A stretch of DNA of 64,000 nucleotides, from NCBI RefSeq assembly GCF_028372415.1, contig NC_092877.1, positions 215,043,116 through 215,107,115 on the forward strand. Direction: 5' to 3'. Source of the DNA: Notamacropus eugenii. Its lineage: Eukaryota > Chordata > Mammalia > Diprotodontia > Macropodidae. Positions 1 through 12,460 of the stretch are shown one piece after another. A model generated the notes under the pieces. That model was not told the DNA's origin. It saw only the letters and a program-made list of their open reading frames with translations, and did not search any database. The first letter of the stretch is position 1. Every line of letters begins with the position of its first letter. Both the position numbers and the translations under genes were made by a program.

Positions 1-517
1 AGGTGAGTCTTGGTTTAATCCTTTTTCCTTTGACCTCTGGAATATTATAATCCAAGCCCCCGGATCCCTTAGTGTACAAGATTCTAGATATTGTGCTATC
101 CTGTGTTTCCACAGTACTTGAATTGTTTAGATCAAGATGCTTGCAATAGTTTCTCCTTGGCCTGGTAGCTCTGGAATTTGCCTACAGTATTCCTAGAAGT
201 TTTCCTTTTGTCATCTCTTTCAGGAGATGATCAGTGGATTCATTCAATATCCATTTTATCATTTGGTTGTAGAATGTCAGGGCACTTTTCCTTGTTAATT
301 TCTTGAAAGATGATGTCCAGGCTCTTTTTTTGATGATGGCTTTCAGGTAGTCCAATAATGTTTAAGTTCTCTCCCCTGGATCTGTTTTCCAGGTTAGTTC
401 TTTTTCCAATGGGATATTTCACATTGCCTGCTATTTTTTTCATTCCTTTGGTTTTGTTTTATAATTTCTTGATTTTTCATAAAGTCATTAGCTTTCATCT
501 GCTCCATTCTAATCTGG
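1..517 (-). mobile_element. L1/HAL1 ORF1 fragment, cut by window edge
   Basis: Read on the minus strand this is the C-terminal two-thirds of an L1-type ORF1. It includes RGENLNIIGLPESHHQKKS, which matches residues 194-212 of the intact ORF1 copies elsewhere in the window, and the region before it resembles the end of their coiled coil. The copy is clearly older and no open frame spans it. Its 3' part lies left of the window, so whether it had an ORF2 cannot be told. Confidence 0.8.
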
Positions 518-930
518 TCCCAGTGTGGGATAGACATCTCTCTTTCCACAGTCTCAGCTAAAATGCCATCTTCTTCAAAAAGCCTTCACTAATCCTTCTC
601 AATACCCTCCCTCTGAGATCATCTCTAATTTTAATATATATATATATGCATATATATATATATATATATAGGTAGATAGATAGATAGACATAGACATAGA
701 TATAGATATAGATATAGATATAGATATAGATATAGATATAGATATCTTGTTTGTACATAGTTTAGGTGTTGTCTTTCCAATTAGACCAAGTGCTTTTTGA
801 GAGCTAAGGCCTTTCTTGGGTGGAGGCAGGGAAGGGAGAAGAGGATTTGTCTGTTTTACGTCTACCAAACACTTGGCAGTACCTGGCATATTGTAGAAAC
901 TTAATAAATGCCAGTTGCTTGAATTTCTGT
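518..930 (+). mobile_element. L2 LINE 3' end with internal microsatellite
   Basis: It shows the usual L2 tail landmarks in order: a stretch like 'aaatgccatcttcttcaaaa', 'cttgtttgtacatagtt', 'acctggcatattgtag' and 'aaacttaataaatgccagtt'. A TA/ATAGAT microsatellite has expanded inside it. Confidence 0.7.
632..747. repeat. TA / GATA / ATAGAT microsatellite
   Basis: A TA run passes into GATA and then into about ten ATAGAT-like units. It makes spurious Ile/Tyr-rich open frames on the minus strand. Confidence 0.95.
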
Positions 931-1607
931 CCATCTCTGAATTTCTTAAATTCTTTTAAAAGACTTTTCTCCCTTATAAGAGTATGCTCAACTTTAAATG
1001 ATGTTACAAAAGCAAGCCTTTTCCCTTTCCCTTTCAATATGTAACATTCTCATCTTTTATTTCCTTTCTCATGGTTGATTCTGAATGGGAGTAAAGAATA
1101 AATGCAAGTGTCTCTTTTTTACTCCTTGCAATGTCTTTTCTTTGACCTATCAATTTGATCCCAACTATCACATAGCTTGGATGCCTTATGTGTATCTTTG
1201 TGAGGTGACCTATGGATTCTATTCAGATAGATTTTTGTCCTTTGATCTTTATTTAGATGATCTTTATTTTTAGTTATTCTGAACTTGACAAACACCAGCA
1301 ACCATGAGGAAGAAAATAAAAATGCACATGAATATTACATATAACTAGCTTTTTTTAGTATATATTTAGCATATTTATTCTAAAGAACTCACAAACCCCA
1401 AAGCTATACAGATAACTTGGCCTAATACTTCCCATAGAAGATTAAATCCAACTAATGTAAATTTTCTCCATTCCTCAGAATTTTGCAGCAGCATCACTCA
1501 TTCTTCTTTCCTCTGGTCACAGGTCTCTATCATCTTCACTAATGTTAAATCCTTCATCCTGCACTCTGGATTCTATTGCCTTCCTCTTGCTAAAGGACTT
1601 TACCTAT
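931..1607. other. No recognised feature
   Basis: AT-rich unique-looking sequence. The last 130 bases have the pyrimidine-rich texture of the L2 copy that resumes after the SINE at 1608. Confidence 0.4.
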
Positions 1608-1822
1608 AGCATCGTGGATTTAGAACTGGAAGGGCCTTTAGAGATCATCTAGTATTCTAGTCCAACATCTCATTTTACAGACGAAGAAATTGAAATTCTG
1701 AGAATTTGTGATTTGCCCAAGATCACATAGGAACTAAGTGACAGAGTTGTATTCAAACCCAGGTGATCTGACTCCAGATTGCAATACCCTCTCCCCACTG
1801 AACTACACTGCTCCTTTACTCC
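1608..1822 (+). mobile_element. MIR-type SINE
   Basis: It carries MIR-like landmarks: 'gaactggaagggcctttaga', 'cattttacagacgaagaaat', 'tgcccaagatcacatag' and 'cagagttgtattcaaaccca'. It interrupts an L2 LINE. Confidence 0.75.
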
Positions 1823-3500
1823 AGCAATAACTCTCTCACGGCCAGTGAATATTCAGTAATTTCTTTAACATTAACTCCTCCCCATCTATCTACATAGACG
1901 TAAAATCTATCATATAAAATGTTTTCCCTTGATCATTTTAACCTATCCAGTTACTGTCTCTTGAGTCTCTTCCAAGTTTCTAGGAAAATTTAGCTGTATT
2001 CAATTCATCCACTTTTTCCTATCCACTTCTTTCAATCCCGTGTGATCTAATTTCTCTATCATTCTACCATCATGTTTCTGAATGTTCATTAATGATCTCC
2101 TAACTACCAAAATAAATGGCCTTTTCCATCCTCCATACTCTAATTTTCTGCAGTTTTTGGCATTTTTTTTAACCACTGTTTCCTACTCTCCATTCCATTG
2201 GCTCCAGATATACTGCATTTGCCCAATTCCTCTACCTATTACTTTGTCTCCTAAACCTCTTTCCAGATCTTCAACGTGAATTTTCTATCATTTCCCTTCT
2301 CTTCTGTCCTTATATCCTCTCCCAAGGCAATAACATTATCCCCATGGGTGCAGAGATGACCTTAATGTATAAGATTCCTAAATCTCCAACCCTGCCCTTC
2401 CTTCTGAACTCCACCATCATATATTCAAAAGCTCCAGTATGTATCTCTGTCTGGATGTTGCACTGGAACCTCTAATTCAGTATATTCAAAACTCAAGATC
2501 TTTCCCTTTAAATCTATGTCGCTTTTGCCTTTACTATTTCTGCATGTGGTACCATCATTCACACACAGATTTCCATGTTTAAATCCTTGCTTCATATTTG
2601 ATTCTCCTTTCCCCTTGATCTCCCATGCTCAATAAATTATCATACCACATTGACTTCATCACCATAGTGTTTTTAGTATCAGTCCCTTCCTCTCTATTGC
2701 CATTACCACTTGTCAGGGCTATTTTAACAGCTTCCTAATAGGTGTTTCTATTTTAACTACCCCCCAACCCCATTACCTAGTTCATTCTTCAGTGTGCTAT
2801 AATAGGAGACATGGGTAGGTTTGCCTCTTTTGAAAAATATTCGGTGACTTTGTGTTATCTGTCAAATAAAATCGTGTTTCCTTTGACTAGCAACCAAAGT
2901 CCTCCACAATCTGACACCACGCAAACTTTATAGCCCTATCCCATTTTTTCCCTTCCTTGTATTCTATGACCCAGACAAACTGGACTACTATGAAAATTCT
3001 GGACTTTCCCAACTCTGTACTTTTTCTCCTGATGGTTCTAATGATTAGAATGTCCTCCTCCTTTTTCTTCAACTGTTAATTGATTACATCCTTTACAGCA
3101 AGAACTCTTTTTTTTTCTGTCATGGACCTCCCTTTGGCAATTTGATAAAGTCTATGAACTTTTTCTCAGAATAACTGAAATATAATTATCAACAAATTCA
3201 TGAAGCCTAGTTTAAAAACTCTTAGAAACTCAAAGAAATTCTCCCACAGCATGCCATCTCTAAAGATCCCTTTCAATAATGACCTTTCCCCTTGAATTTC
3301 ACATAGCAGTTTTGTTTTATGATTTCTAATGTACTTATCATGCAGTATTGTATATTATTAGCAGGCTGCATTTTTCCTTCTCCTAAAAAATTTTAAGGTT
3401 CATGAGGGAAGTGACCATGTTTTATATAAATTTTTTATCTCCCTTAGCACTCAACAGTGCTTCGTGCACACCACACTTAATATTTATTCAATAAATGATA
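1823..3500 (+). mobile_element. L2 LINE, degenerate, ORF2 3' half and tail(s)
   Basis: Pyrimidine-rich sequence matches the L2 reverse-transcriptase C-terminal region and 3' UTR. Examples are 'ccactgtttcctactctcca', 'gtcagggctattttaacag' and 'cctccacaatctgacaccac', with a tail at 3395-3500 ending 'ttattcaataaatgatatgc'. It is broken many times and may be two overlapping copies, since another old repeat sits at 3115-3225. Confidence 0.65.
3115..3225 (+). repeat. Ancient unnamed interspersed repeat
   Basis: The stretch beginning 'catggacctccctttggcaa' has an antisense partner at 50140-50215. I recall it as common in mammals but cannot name the family. Confidence 0.5.
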
Positions 3501-4084
3501 TGCTATATTTATATCATGGTAAGGTAACATCCTTCCAATGTAGTCCTATTACACTACATACATCCTAACAGATGTACTATATTAGTCCTAGTACATCCTA
3601 GTACAGTATAGCAGGTTTATTATCTCTTTTTTTCTGGACACTGTTAATGATGCCCAAGATTGCTTTGTCTTTATTTATTGGGGGCTGGGGGAGTAATATT
3701 AAATAAGCTTCCTCTCAACAAAAACTAACTTTCTCACATGAACTGTTATCTATATGTTGAATCCATTATGTTCTCGGTTAAGAAGGGTTACGAGCAGAGC
3801 CCTGAGACCTGACATTAGAGATTTCTTATCAAGTTCAAAATGATCCATAGATTAGCATCCTTTAGGTGTGGTTGCTCAATTAGATAACAATTCAGTTCCT
3901 CTTGCTTGGGTTGGTCATGTTGTCCACAAGTGTGTCATACCATGAAATCCAGATATTGCCAGATAACTGGTTTGGGCAGGCCATCTTTACAAAACAAAGA
4001 GACCAGACCAAAAAGATCCAGACAAGTCCTGTTACTTCTGGAAATGTGTCTATTCTCCTAAGTTCACTGTCATAATAAATGACT

Positions 4085-4230
4085 TCCCAGGAGTCTGGTA
4101 ACATAGTGCAGTAAAGCATTAGGAATCTGGATACTTGTCTTTGAGTTCTAGCTCTGTTACCAACTAATTGTATGACCTTCAGCAAATGATTTAATCTCCT
4201 TAGACTGCTTTCCTTATCTTTAGGGTTTCT
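4085..4230 (+). mobile_element. MIR-type SINE
   Basis: Shows 'catagtgcagtaaagcatta', 'tgagttctagctctgttacc' and 'tgaccttcagcaaatgattt', the MIR core order. Confidence 0.65.
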
Positions 4231-6116
4231 CCAGATCTAATCATTTATGACTCCATTATAACTACCTGGCAGGTTGTTTATCATTACTTTTGAGCTACTG
4301 CTCTTTCCCCTCTAAGAAATGGCACTACTATTCCTCTCTCAATCCTGCCCTTCAACACTAGAGCCAATTTTCTATCTCCATTTATTTTTCAGATGTCCTG
4401 CTTTTCTGCAAATGACCTAACAGTCAGACTCCCAAACTTTGGTTGTTGCCTGTCTGAACCTGAAATTACTTTCTGACATCCTCTGGAACTTGAGGAATTC
4501 TCAAAGCAGAGATCTCTAATTCCTGAGGTTTCCTCACCAATAGCTTTTAGCTGCTGACATGAGGTTTCTGCCTAGGCCTTGGCCTCTATTCTCTTGTTAC
4601 TGGCCTTGATTGTTTCAGATTCCTTTCAAGATAAAATGGATAAGCTCTCTCTATGGCATTTTACTGATTTCATAACCTTATCAAAAAAGGAAATGAATTT
4701 AATTTAGTATGATATTCTTAGAGAAACACCATGGTTCCTGATGACCTTTATTTCATCTTACAATTATTCACAAAACATTCATTCGATAATCTATTTTAGA
4801 ATCTTCAGGACTACATTGGAGCTCCCCACTCTAAAGTTCCTGGAATCTTCCCTCTTTAGAAAATTTAAAAAAAAAATCTTCATCTGCAGTCTTATCAAAC
4901 CTCTCTAATTCTTCAAGAGTTTCATAGATTCCTGAGAACATTAACACTTCAACCATCATAGCTGTTAAAGCTCTTTCAATACCATGGAATTTAATCAATT
5001 CAGTTCAGAACATCTGAACTCACTTAAAGAAATCAGTGATCTTTATTTTCTTCCGTCTTCTCACTTATCTTGGACTTCTATTTCCTCTTAACTTTATTTC
5101 ACTCTTAATAGAGAAGACAAAAATGAAATGAAAGTTGAGTTTTTCTTTTTGTCTGACTCCTGTTGACACTGCATCATCTGCATCAAGTAATGGCTTCTCC
5201 ATTTTCTGATTCTTCTTTACTTAATATACTTTACTTAATATACATTAAGAAGTTTCTTTTTTTATGTCCCTTGCCATTTTTCCCAGCCAAATCTCATACT
5301 GGGATTCAATGTTACTTATATTGTTCATAGAAGTCTAAATTAAAAAAAAAAAATCATTGATCAAAATACCCTTCCAACTTTTACATAGATCACTGTAAAA
5401 GTGAAGTTTATTCAAGAGTTCTTTGTGGAGCTACATTTATCTTTTTAAGTGACATTTTCTTTGGAATTGTTCAGCATTGTATTTTCAGAAATTATTTTTT
5501 CAGACTCTCTCATATTGCTTCAGTTATCTTTGCTTTATATGCTCAAGCTACAGTAGTACACATGCAGAATTTTTCACAAGGTCCTCATTACTTCCGTTTC
5601 ATCAAATATTTCCTCTTTCATGTTACACATTTAATGGCATTTACTTTTCTTTCTGTTGAAAAAAATAAAAAAAAAACTATGCTAATAAGTTAGAAGTCAT
5701 CTTGATATCTGCAAGAGCTTAAAAACCTGTTTCATTTGAAAATGCTTCCTCAATTTGTATGGTGACTGCTTTAGGTCTTGATGTTCGTATGCGTGTGCGT
5801 GTATCTGTCTGTCTGTATAAAGAATTGTTTTTCTTCCATTTTTAATTTTTTCATTCTGAATTTAATAAACACCCCCAAAATACATTTCAATGTACAAAGT
5901 AGAACATTATAGAAAGAGCATTATATGTGAAAATGTGAATCTCTCTTATACAGTTTGCTTTTTAGAAGTACATAATAAATTCAATGCTACTTTAAAACTG
6001 AATTTCTTAAATGTTTCCTTCTGAAACTTCTTTCAATGTAATATGCTCATTTCAAAAATGTTTCAATAACATTTTCTTTTTTTTATAACCCTATTAATAG
6101 TCCTCCTCTCAAGTCC
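4231..6116. other. No recognised feature
   Basis: AT-rich sequence with a few A-runs (4868, 5342, 5660). I see no coding frame or repeat I can name. Confidence 0.4.
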
Positions 6117-6355
6117 CTAAATATAATATATATATAAATGAAAAAATAAAAAGAATATGCATATATTCTATATAAACATAAAAGAAATATACACCAAATA
6201 TACATATAATATATAAATATAGAGTATAAATATAAAATATAAAAAGAATATATTACCAAATATAGATACATATAAAGAAATACATAGATATAAATATAAA
6301 ATATAAATATATATTATACCAAATATATGTGCACATATATAAAATATAAAAAAGA
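6117..6355. repeat. AT-rich low-complexity tract
   Basis: Imperfect repeats of ATATAAATATA and related units over about 240 bases. Confidence 0.9.
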
Positions 6356-6649
6356 AAACAATCTTCCTAAGTAAGAACAGTTAAGCAAAACGAATACACG
6401 CATCTGCCATGTGTAAAAATGTGTCTTCTTTGGCAACCCGTCAAGAGGCAGGTAACGCTTCCTCACCAGACGTGTGGAGTCATGGCTGGACACTGCACGG
6501 ATGAGAGTTAAGTTTCTCAGAGTGGTTTTCTTTACCCAGCTATTATACAAAATGTCCTCCTGATTCTGTTCATTTGTTTCTGTGTCAGTTGTTATAATTT
6601 TCCCTCCCAAGTTTCTCCAAAACTGTCATTTACCATTTATTATAATATT

Positions 6650-7620
6650 CTAGTGGTAGATCATAATTTGTTTAGCTATTTTAAAAATAATGCTCGCTCC
6701 TTGTTTCTAGCTCTTTGCTACAACAAAAATAGATGCCATTTTTGTACTTCTTTAAAAATCTCTTCAGTCAAGAAGAACAAGCAGTGGCTATAGAACTACA
6801 GTTGCTATAGAACTAATAGTGGCATTGTTGGTTCAAGGGGTAAGGAACCATTTTACTTTGAGGACATATTTTCAAACTGCTTTCTAGAATGAGTGGCTGA
6901 ACAAACTGATAGCTTCTAAAACAGTGCACAATTGTGTCTTTCTTCCCACAACCTTTCTGATAACTGAAATTTTCACTTTTTTTTAATATTGGTAATCATA
7001 TAGATATGAGGTAGAAATTCAGAGCTACTTTAAAATTTAATTTTCTAATTACTTCTTAGTGATTTGGAACACTGAGGAATAGTTATCATTATTATACATT
7101 TGAATTTTGTGTCTCAAATATGAGACATTTTTCATTAAAGCTTGCTGCAAAGGCTTTCCCTCCAAATTACTATTTACTTTCTAATTTTCATCATTAGTTT
7201 AGTGTGTGTAAAATCTTTTTAATTTCGTAGAATCACACTTGCCCATTTATCTTCTAGAATTTATTCTATTCCCTTGTTTATTCATGAGTTCTCTATAAAT
7301 TCTGAAAGGTTTATGCTTTCTTGTTCCTCTATCACATTTATAATGTGACTTTTTATCTCTGTCATATATCCATTTGGAACTTGTGTCATATGGTGTAAGA
7401 ACTTGGTCTAAACCTTATTTCTGCCAAATTGCTTTGCAGTTTGCAGATGTTTGAATAATGAGTCCTTACCCCAGAAGTTAAGAGTATTTGGATTTGTCTG
7501 TTTAAATATATTGTGTACCTAATCTGTTTCATTGATTAACCTCTCTAAGGACTAGATTTGATGATTAGAACAGTGTATTAAATTTTGAGATCTGGTTCTG
7601 CCAGTTCTTTTCAATTTCTT
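6650..7620 (-). mobile_element. L1 ORF2 C-terminal part, degenerate
   Basis: The minus strand reads, in pieces, like the end of L1 ORF2. At about 6925-6975 it gives KGCGKKDTIVHC followed by YQFVQPL, matching the Cys-rich C-terminal motif and the following LVQPLWKTVW-type block of L1. Upstream at about 7380 comes VLTPYDTSSKWIYD, like the conserved FLTPYTKINSKWIKDL stretch. This is the only L1 ORF2 sequence I found in the window. It is old and heavily broken, so it cannot supply a working reverse transcriptase. Confidence 0.75.
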
Positions 7621-8075
7621 TTTTATTTTTTTTCATAATTTCATTGTACGGAGGCAGTGTATGGTGAACAGCCTGCACCAAGTTGGGTGTGTATATGGGG
7701 CCTTTGCTGGGAGACTTTGTATCCAAAAGCAGGCTCGATGTTCCTTGTCTAAGACCCTGATTCAGGTTCCCTCCGAGGTCCCTGTGCACACTGCCCTCAG
7801 ACTCTAGGGTTCTCTTGCACACCCCTAGTCCCCACTCCTTCAGGTAAAGAAGGCCTACCTGAACCATAATTAGGATCTTCTGGCTGTCACTGCACTGATA
7901 CCTGCAAGCTTCTAGATGTCTTTGTGTAAAAGTGAGTTGGCAAAATGCACTCTCTGTGGTTTCTACCTGATCATTTGAGCCACTACTTTTAGAGAAAAAA
8001 ATTCTTGTTAAAGTAGTTGTAAGTGAACAGGCTGTTTGGGTGCTACTCACTACATCATCTTGAGGAGAGTCACTT
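7621..8075 (-). mobile_element. Possible old L1 5' UTR-like piece
   Basis: Read on minus it begins 'ctcctcaagatgatgtagtg', resembling the 'gagccaagatggcgtagtag' start of the HAL1 copies, and it is relatively GC-rich. A chance open frame of 161 codons on the minus strand has no recognisable domain. It joins the ORF2 piece at 7620, which would imply an internal loss or a second element. Confidence 0.35.
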
Positions 8076-8599
8076 TTAATTTTAACAGCATTTTCTACAA
8101 TGGAGTAATTCAGTTCATCAGGTTACTACCTTTAGGTTACTACCACTATATGTCATGCATCCTAACATTTAACATATGATTTCACTGTTCTTTAAAAGTA
8201 CTGAATGGTAATTCATTATGAGTATGTTACAGCTATATAAAATGTATTTAATGAATAAAAGTTCTTGTGTTTCACACACACAAAACTTAGGCCATAGAAG
8301 AATCTACCTAAAATTGGTCAGACTGGCTCCATTACATGCAAAAAATCTTTTGAAACCACTGCAAACCACTGTCGTCAGTATTTTTGAAGTAAAGAGAATT
8401 TTTTTAAATGAGAAAACTATGAGAAACTATGAGAAATAGTCTTGCTATTAAAATGTAGTTATGTTCTGTCTGAAAATCACAAGTTATAGGCAACATTTAC
8501 TTTATTTTTTCAAGATGTGTTAAGATTCCAGTTGTTCTGAATGGTTTCCACTTCATCTTTCCAAATTAAAGTACATTCTCATCATCTAACTGAAGCCCA
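8076..8599. other. No recognised feature
   Basis: AT-rich sequence without a recognisable coding frame or repeat. Confidence 0.4.
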
Positions 8600-9210
8600 G
8601 CTTTGAGCATGCTCAGGTTGCCTAACATGGAGCCCACTGAGTCCACTACCATGTGGTTGGGGGAGTCTCCTTTGATTGGATGTCTTTAAAACAGGTGAGA
8701 CTGAGCTAGTCGCTGTTTTTTCTGCTATGCTTTTAGTTATTGTGTCTAATATGGACTCCATGAAGGGAAGCAGTGAGAAGCGGGAAGAGACTTTCTTTCC
8801 TTTAATTTCCCTCTTTTACTCCAAGAAATGGGCCTGGGGTGTTTGCTTCTGCTTTGTGCTGGTTGTCCTCAGTTTCAGGTGCTGGAGATGATCCACACAG
8901 GACTAAGAGTTCAAGTCATGGAACCTTTGAGGCCAGGACTGAAAGCAGGCCATAGGGCTAGCTACACCAGCATAGAAGCCCTGAGAAGTGAGGATGTTGA
9001 GGACTTGAGACCAAGGGCAGGTTTGGATTTGGACCCAGGACTATGGTCTAAGGGAAGTAAGCTAAGCTATGAACCTAATCTGTTTTCCCTCTCCAGATAC
9101 TGTCGTGCAGACAGGGAAAAGAATTATGCCTCCCGTGTGTTGGGGGTGGGGGAGGAACATGTTTGTATATTTGTGATTATTGCCTGAAGTAAATATACCT
9201 CTCTGTAAAA
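8600..9210 (+). other. Possible old LTR or other repeat, unclassified
   Basis: This block is less AT-rich than its surroundings, with a 'tctttaaaacagg' stretch at about 8683 and a GC-richer middle, ending near 'gaagtaaatatacctctctg'. The texture recalls an old solitary LTR, but I found no clear terminal repeats or family match. Open frames of 71 and 119 codons here show no known domain. Confidence 0.2.
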
Positions 9211-9214
9211 ATTC

Positions 9215-9345
9215 TACTGCTATATATCTATCCATCTATTTATCTGTCTATACATACACACACAAACATCTATATCTGTCACAGCATGGAACAAATGCAA
9301 ACACACAAATGTATCACATGCATGCATATGCACATCTGTCATATC
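9215..9345. repeat. TATC/CA simple repeat region
   Basis: Short imperfect runs of tatc/tctg, cacaca and catgcatatg. Confidence 0.75.
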
Positions 9346-9890
9346 ATGGTTAAAGAAAGTATAATTACAGTAGAACATCTAGAACACTTACTAATTGAGT
9401 TCTTTTTTGTAGTACTAGAGTGGTTCTAGATGGAAGAGTAAGCTAGATATAAGAGCTTAACTAAGACTCTAATTTATCCAAAGTGTCATTGTGTGAAAAT
9501 ATTCAATGAATCTGTCCTTATTAAAGGCACTTGTGTGAAATTCACATGTGCTTGTAAAATTATCTTATCTTTTATTAGAAAGATATCATGTATATAATGA
9601 ACTGAGAGGAATATATTTCAAACCAAATGATTAGAACTGGCAAGAAATGAATTAACCATGCTTTCTTAACGCTAGCCCTAATTTAGTTATTTGCTTTGAA
9701 AAAAATGTATATTTTTAAATGTACTGGGAATAAGACAATATGAAATTACTATACTGAATCATCATAAATTATTGGGCAGTGAGAATTCACAACATGATTA
9801 CTGAATAGGAAGCACTATAAAACAGGGAAAATAATAGCACCTATCTTTGAGTTGTTGCTAGGATGAGACAGTATTTGTAAAAAAGCACTT
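9346..9890. other. No recognised feature
   Basis: AT-rich sequence. I see nothing I can name. Confidence 0.4.
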
Positions 9891-9894
9891 TGGA

Positions 9895-10160
9895 GCAAGA
9901 GGTGGCTGACGTTGCAGCGAACAGAGTGCTAGACCTGTAGTCTGAAAGATCTAAATTCAAATTCAGCCTCAGACACTAACTACGTAGGCAAGTTACTTAA
10001 ATTCCAATTGCCTCAGTTTTCTCAACTGTAAAATGGGGATGATGATAGCACTCACCCCTTGGGTTGTTGTGAGGATCAAATGAGATAATATTTGTAAAAA
10101 CGTTTAGCACGGTGCCGACATACAGAATGCTTTATGTAAATGTTTATTCCCTTCCCTTCC
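9895..10160 (+). mobile_element. tRNA-headed MIR/MAR1-like SINE, near full length
   Basis: A tRNA-like head ('gcagcgaacagagtgctaga', 'aattcaaattcagcctcaga') is followed by the core 'ctcagttttctcaactgtaa' and the tail 'gggttgttgtgaggatcaaa' ... 'tttatgtaaatgtttattc'. Confidence 0.8.
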
Positions 10161-10329
10161 TCACTTGCGTAGCTGCATATAAATACCAGTTATAATTATT
10201 TTCATCATCATTATTACGTATTAGACTAGCTTTCACCCTTCCCATCTCAAATAATGAAAGCAATACAAATAAAATATTAACAATTAAAAGAAAAATGAAA
10301 CTTACCTATAAGAAACTGAGCCCCTATGC

Positions 10330-10370
10330 ACACGCGCACACACACAAACACACGCACACACACAAACAGA
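10330..10370. repeat. CA-rich microsatellite
   Basis: Interrupted CA repeat with CG and AAA interruptions. Confidence 0.9.
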
Positions 10371-11890
10371 GACCACTTATTATGAAACTACTTTCCCTAG
10401 CTTCACCCAGCACTTAGCAAAGGGGAAGTATAAACCCAGGTTCTGTCATTTCCCTCCAGAGTATCCACATGTTAGGGATACAGGGAAACCCGATTACCAC
10501 CCCTTTATTGAAAGTGGTCGCTAGAATTGTCCAGCTTTGGAGTGACAGAAGAGGATGAATGGATGTGAATGAGAAAAGTGTCTAACAACGAGATTCTTAC
10601 AACACTAAGTAGAATGAAAGGAAAGGAACAACTGGCAAAGAGTTGAGAGAAAATTTGGGCTCAGTTCAGGTAAAACCATTAATGAAGTAAATAATGATGA
10701 AAAAATGAGCAAAAATCTTGGGTACAATTAATAAATACCACAGGATGAAGTATAGTGACTTAAAATCACTGATAAAAGAACAAGCAAAGCAATAAGCTTC
10801 ATAGTAATTCTATAAATGTGGACCAAGAGTAAGAAAATTCATAATGGTTCAAAAATTTAATGAATTTAAAGAAGAAATCAGACGGAAATTAAACTAAAAG
10901 TAAGAGCTCTCAAAGAAAAAAACTCAAATACAAAGTAGATTAGAACATATGATAGAGAATCCACTGAAAACAACAGAAGCACTGAAAAACAGAAAGGTAA
11001 AATTGCAACTCAAAAGTACAGACAATGGAAGAAATTGTGACAGAATAAAATCACAATCCTACAATGTTTTGAAGAACACAAGGTCTATAGGAACCAAGTA
11101 AACTGATTTTCAAGATTGGATTCACAGTGATAATTTCAGAATCACAGGCTCTCCCTCCCCTACCCCAGAAAGAGATGAATTTAAAAATTGTGTACAATAC
11201 AAAACAAGGACATTGCTAATTAAGTATTAGAAATGGGATGGGATACAGGGTTTGGGGGGAAGATGGGAAAAGAGACAACATACTGCTAAGTAGACTGCAT
11301 ATGATGCCAAAAAAGAAAGAAATATCAAGAAAGCTGACCAAGAGGCATAATGTTCCAATTTCACAATTTCAACATTATCAAATGAAAAATACTGCCAGCA
11401 GATAGGAAAAAGTCCCTCATCCACCATGGTGAAACAGTTTAACTAATTCAAAATATTCTCCATTCATCAAAAATTAAATAAATTTGAATATTATATTCTT
11501 TTTAAAATATAGTTTTCCTCTGCCTTATGAGAATAACACAAAAATAAACCACAAATAGGAAAGACCAAAAAAAATCAATGGAATCAATAACAATTATATC
11601 AGACTCACCAAACTGGTTGACTTTGTGTGGAAAGGTGAGGAGAGGAAGTGACAAAAATGCAAAACCTACTTCAACAATTGCTTCCTTTTAGAAGACAAGA
11701 TGTGTGAAATTATCACTACTATACACAACAAGAGAACCTAACACAAGGTATACTGATAAATAACAATGAAATTAATACCCTCATATTTTTTTAATTAAAA
11801 AAAAGGCTACTATTTCAAATAAACAACTCATTTTAACTGAAGACCAACCCATGCCAAAAAATCATGGAATAGACAGACATTAAATTGTCT
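10371..11890 (+). other. AT-rich, possibly ancient LINE debris
   Basis: The purine-rich plus strand at about 10620-11100 has the Lys/Glu-rich texture of a decayed L1 ORF1 coiled coil. No diagnostic motif could be read, so this is only a suspicion. I see no gene. Confidence 0.3.
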
Positions 11891-11894
11891 ATTA

Positions 11895-11985
11895 AATTGT
11901 CCCTGGGAGAAGGGACCATCTTTTGCTTTTCTCTGTATCCCTAGCACTACAGTAGATGCTTAATAAGTATTTGTTGACTTGACAT
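11895..11985 (+). mobile_element. L2 LINE 3' tail
   Basis: Contains 'gggagaagggaccatctttt', 'ctctgtatccctagcactac' and 'gatgcttaataagtatttgt', the classic end of L2. Confidence 0.8.
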
Positions 11986-12244
11986 TTAGGAGCAAAAGAA
12001 AATAAGAAGGTTAGAAGAGCCATGTTGGGAAAGGAGCATACAGAAAGAAGTCATGAGGGAGAAGGAAGAAAATGAACAAGCAGAGCCAGAGAAGCAAATT
12101 GGCTTAGTTTGGGAATCAGAGAAGGAAGCAATTTGTTTTTTGTTTTAGTTTCAGTCTCTAATCCTGTGGCTTTGTGGACAGTGAAGTGCACAAAATGACC
12201 GTGGAAGAATAACTCACACACTTTTGTTGGAGAGATAAATAAAT

Positions 12245-12460
12245 AGGTTGGTAGAATTGATTTAACAGAAAGGCAGCATGATATGGTAGACAAAATGCTG
12301 GAAAAGGGGGTCAAGAAGGTTTCAATCTAACCCAAAATACACTAGTTGCATGACAATGAAGAAGTTAATCTCTCTGAACTTAGTTAAAATGGAGAAATAG
12401 CCCCTATCTCATAAGGTGATATGTGCAGATGAAATATGTACAAGACCATAACTTTTATAG
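12245..12460 (+). mobile_element. MIR/MAR1-like SINE, decayed
   Basis: Shows 'aggcagcatgatatggtaga', 'gttgcatgacaatgaagaag' and 'ccctatctcataaggtgata' in the order expected for a tRNA-type core SINE. Confidence 0.6.

Noticed and set aside
599-934. 111-codon and 66-codon minus frames with Ile-Ser or Ile-Tyr repeats
   Set aside because: Translation of a microsatellite within an L2 tail.
7565-8050. 161-codon minus frame
   Set aside because: No recognisable domain. It sits in repeat-like sequence next to an L1 ORF2 remnant and is most likely a chance frame.
8676-9187. 71- and 119-codon plus frames
   Set aside because: No domain, and they overlap each other in different frames inside a possible old repeat.
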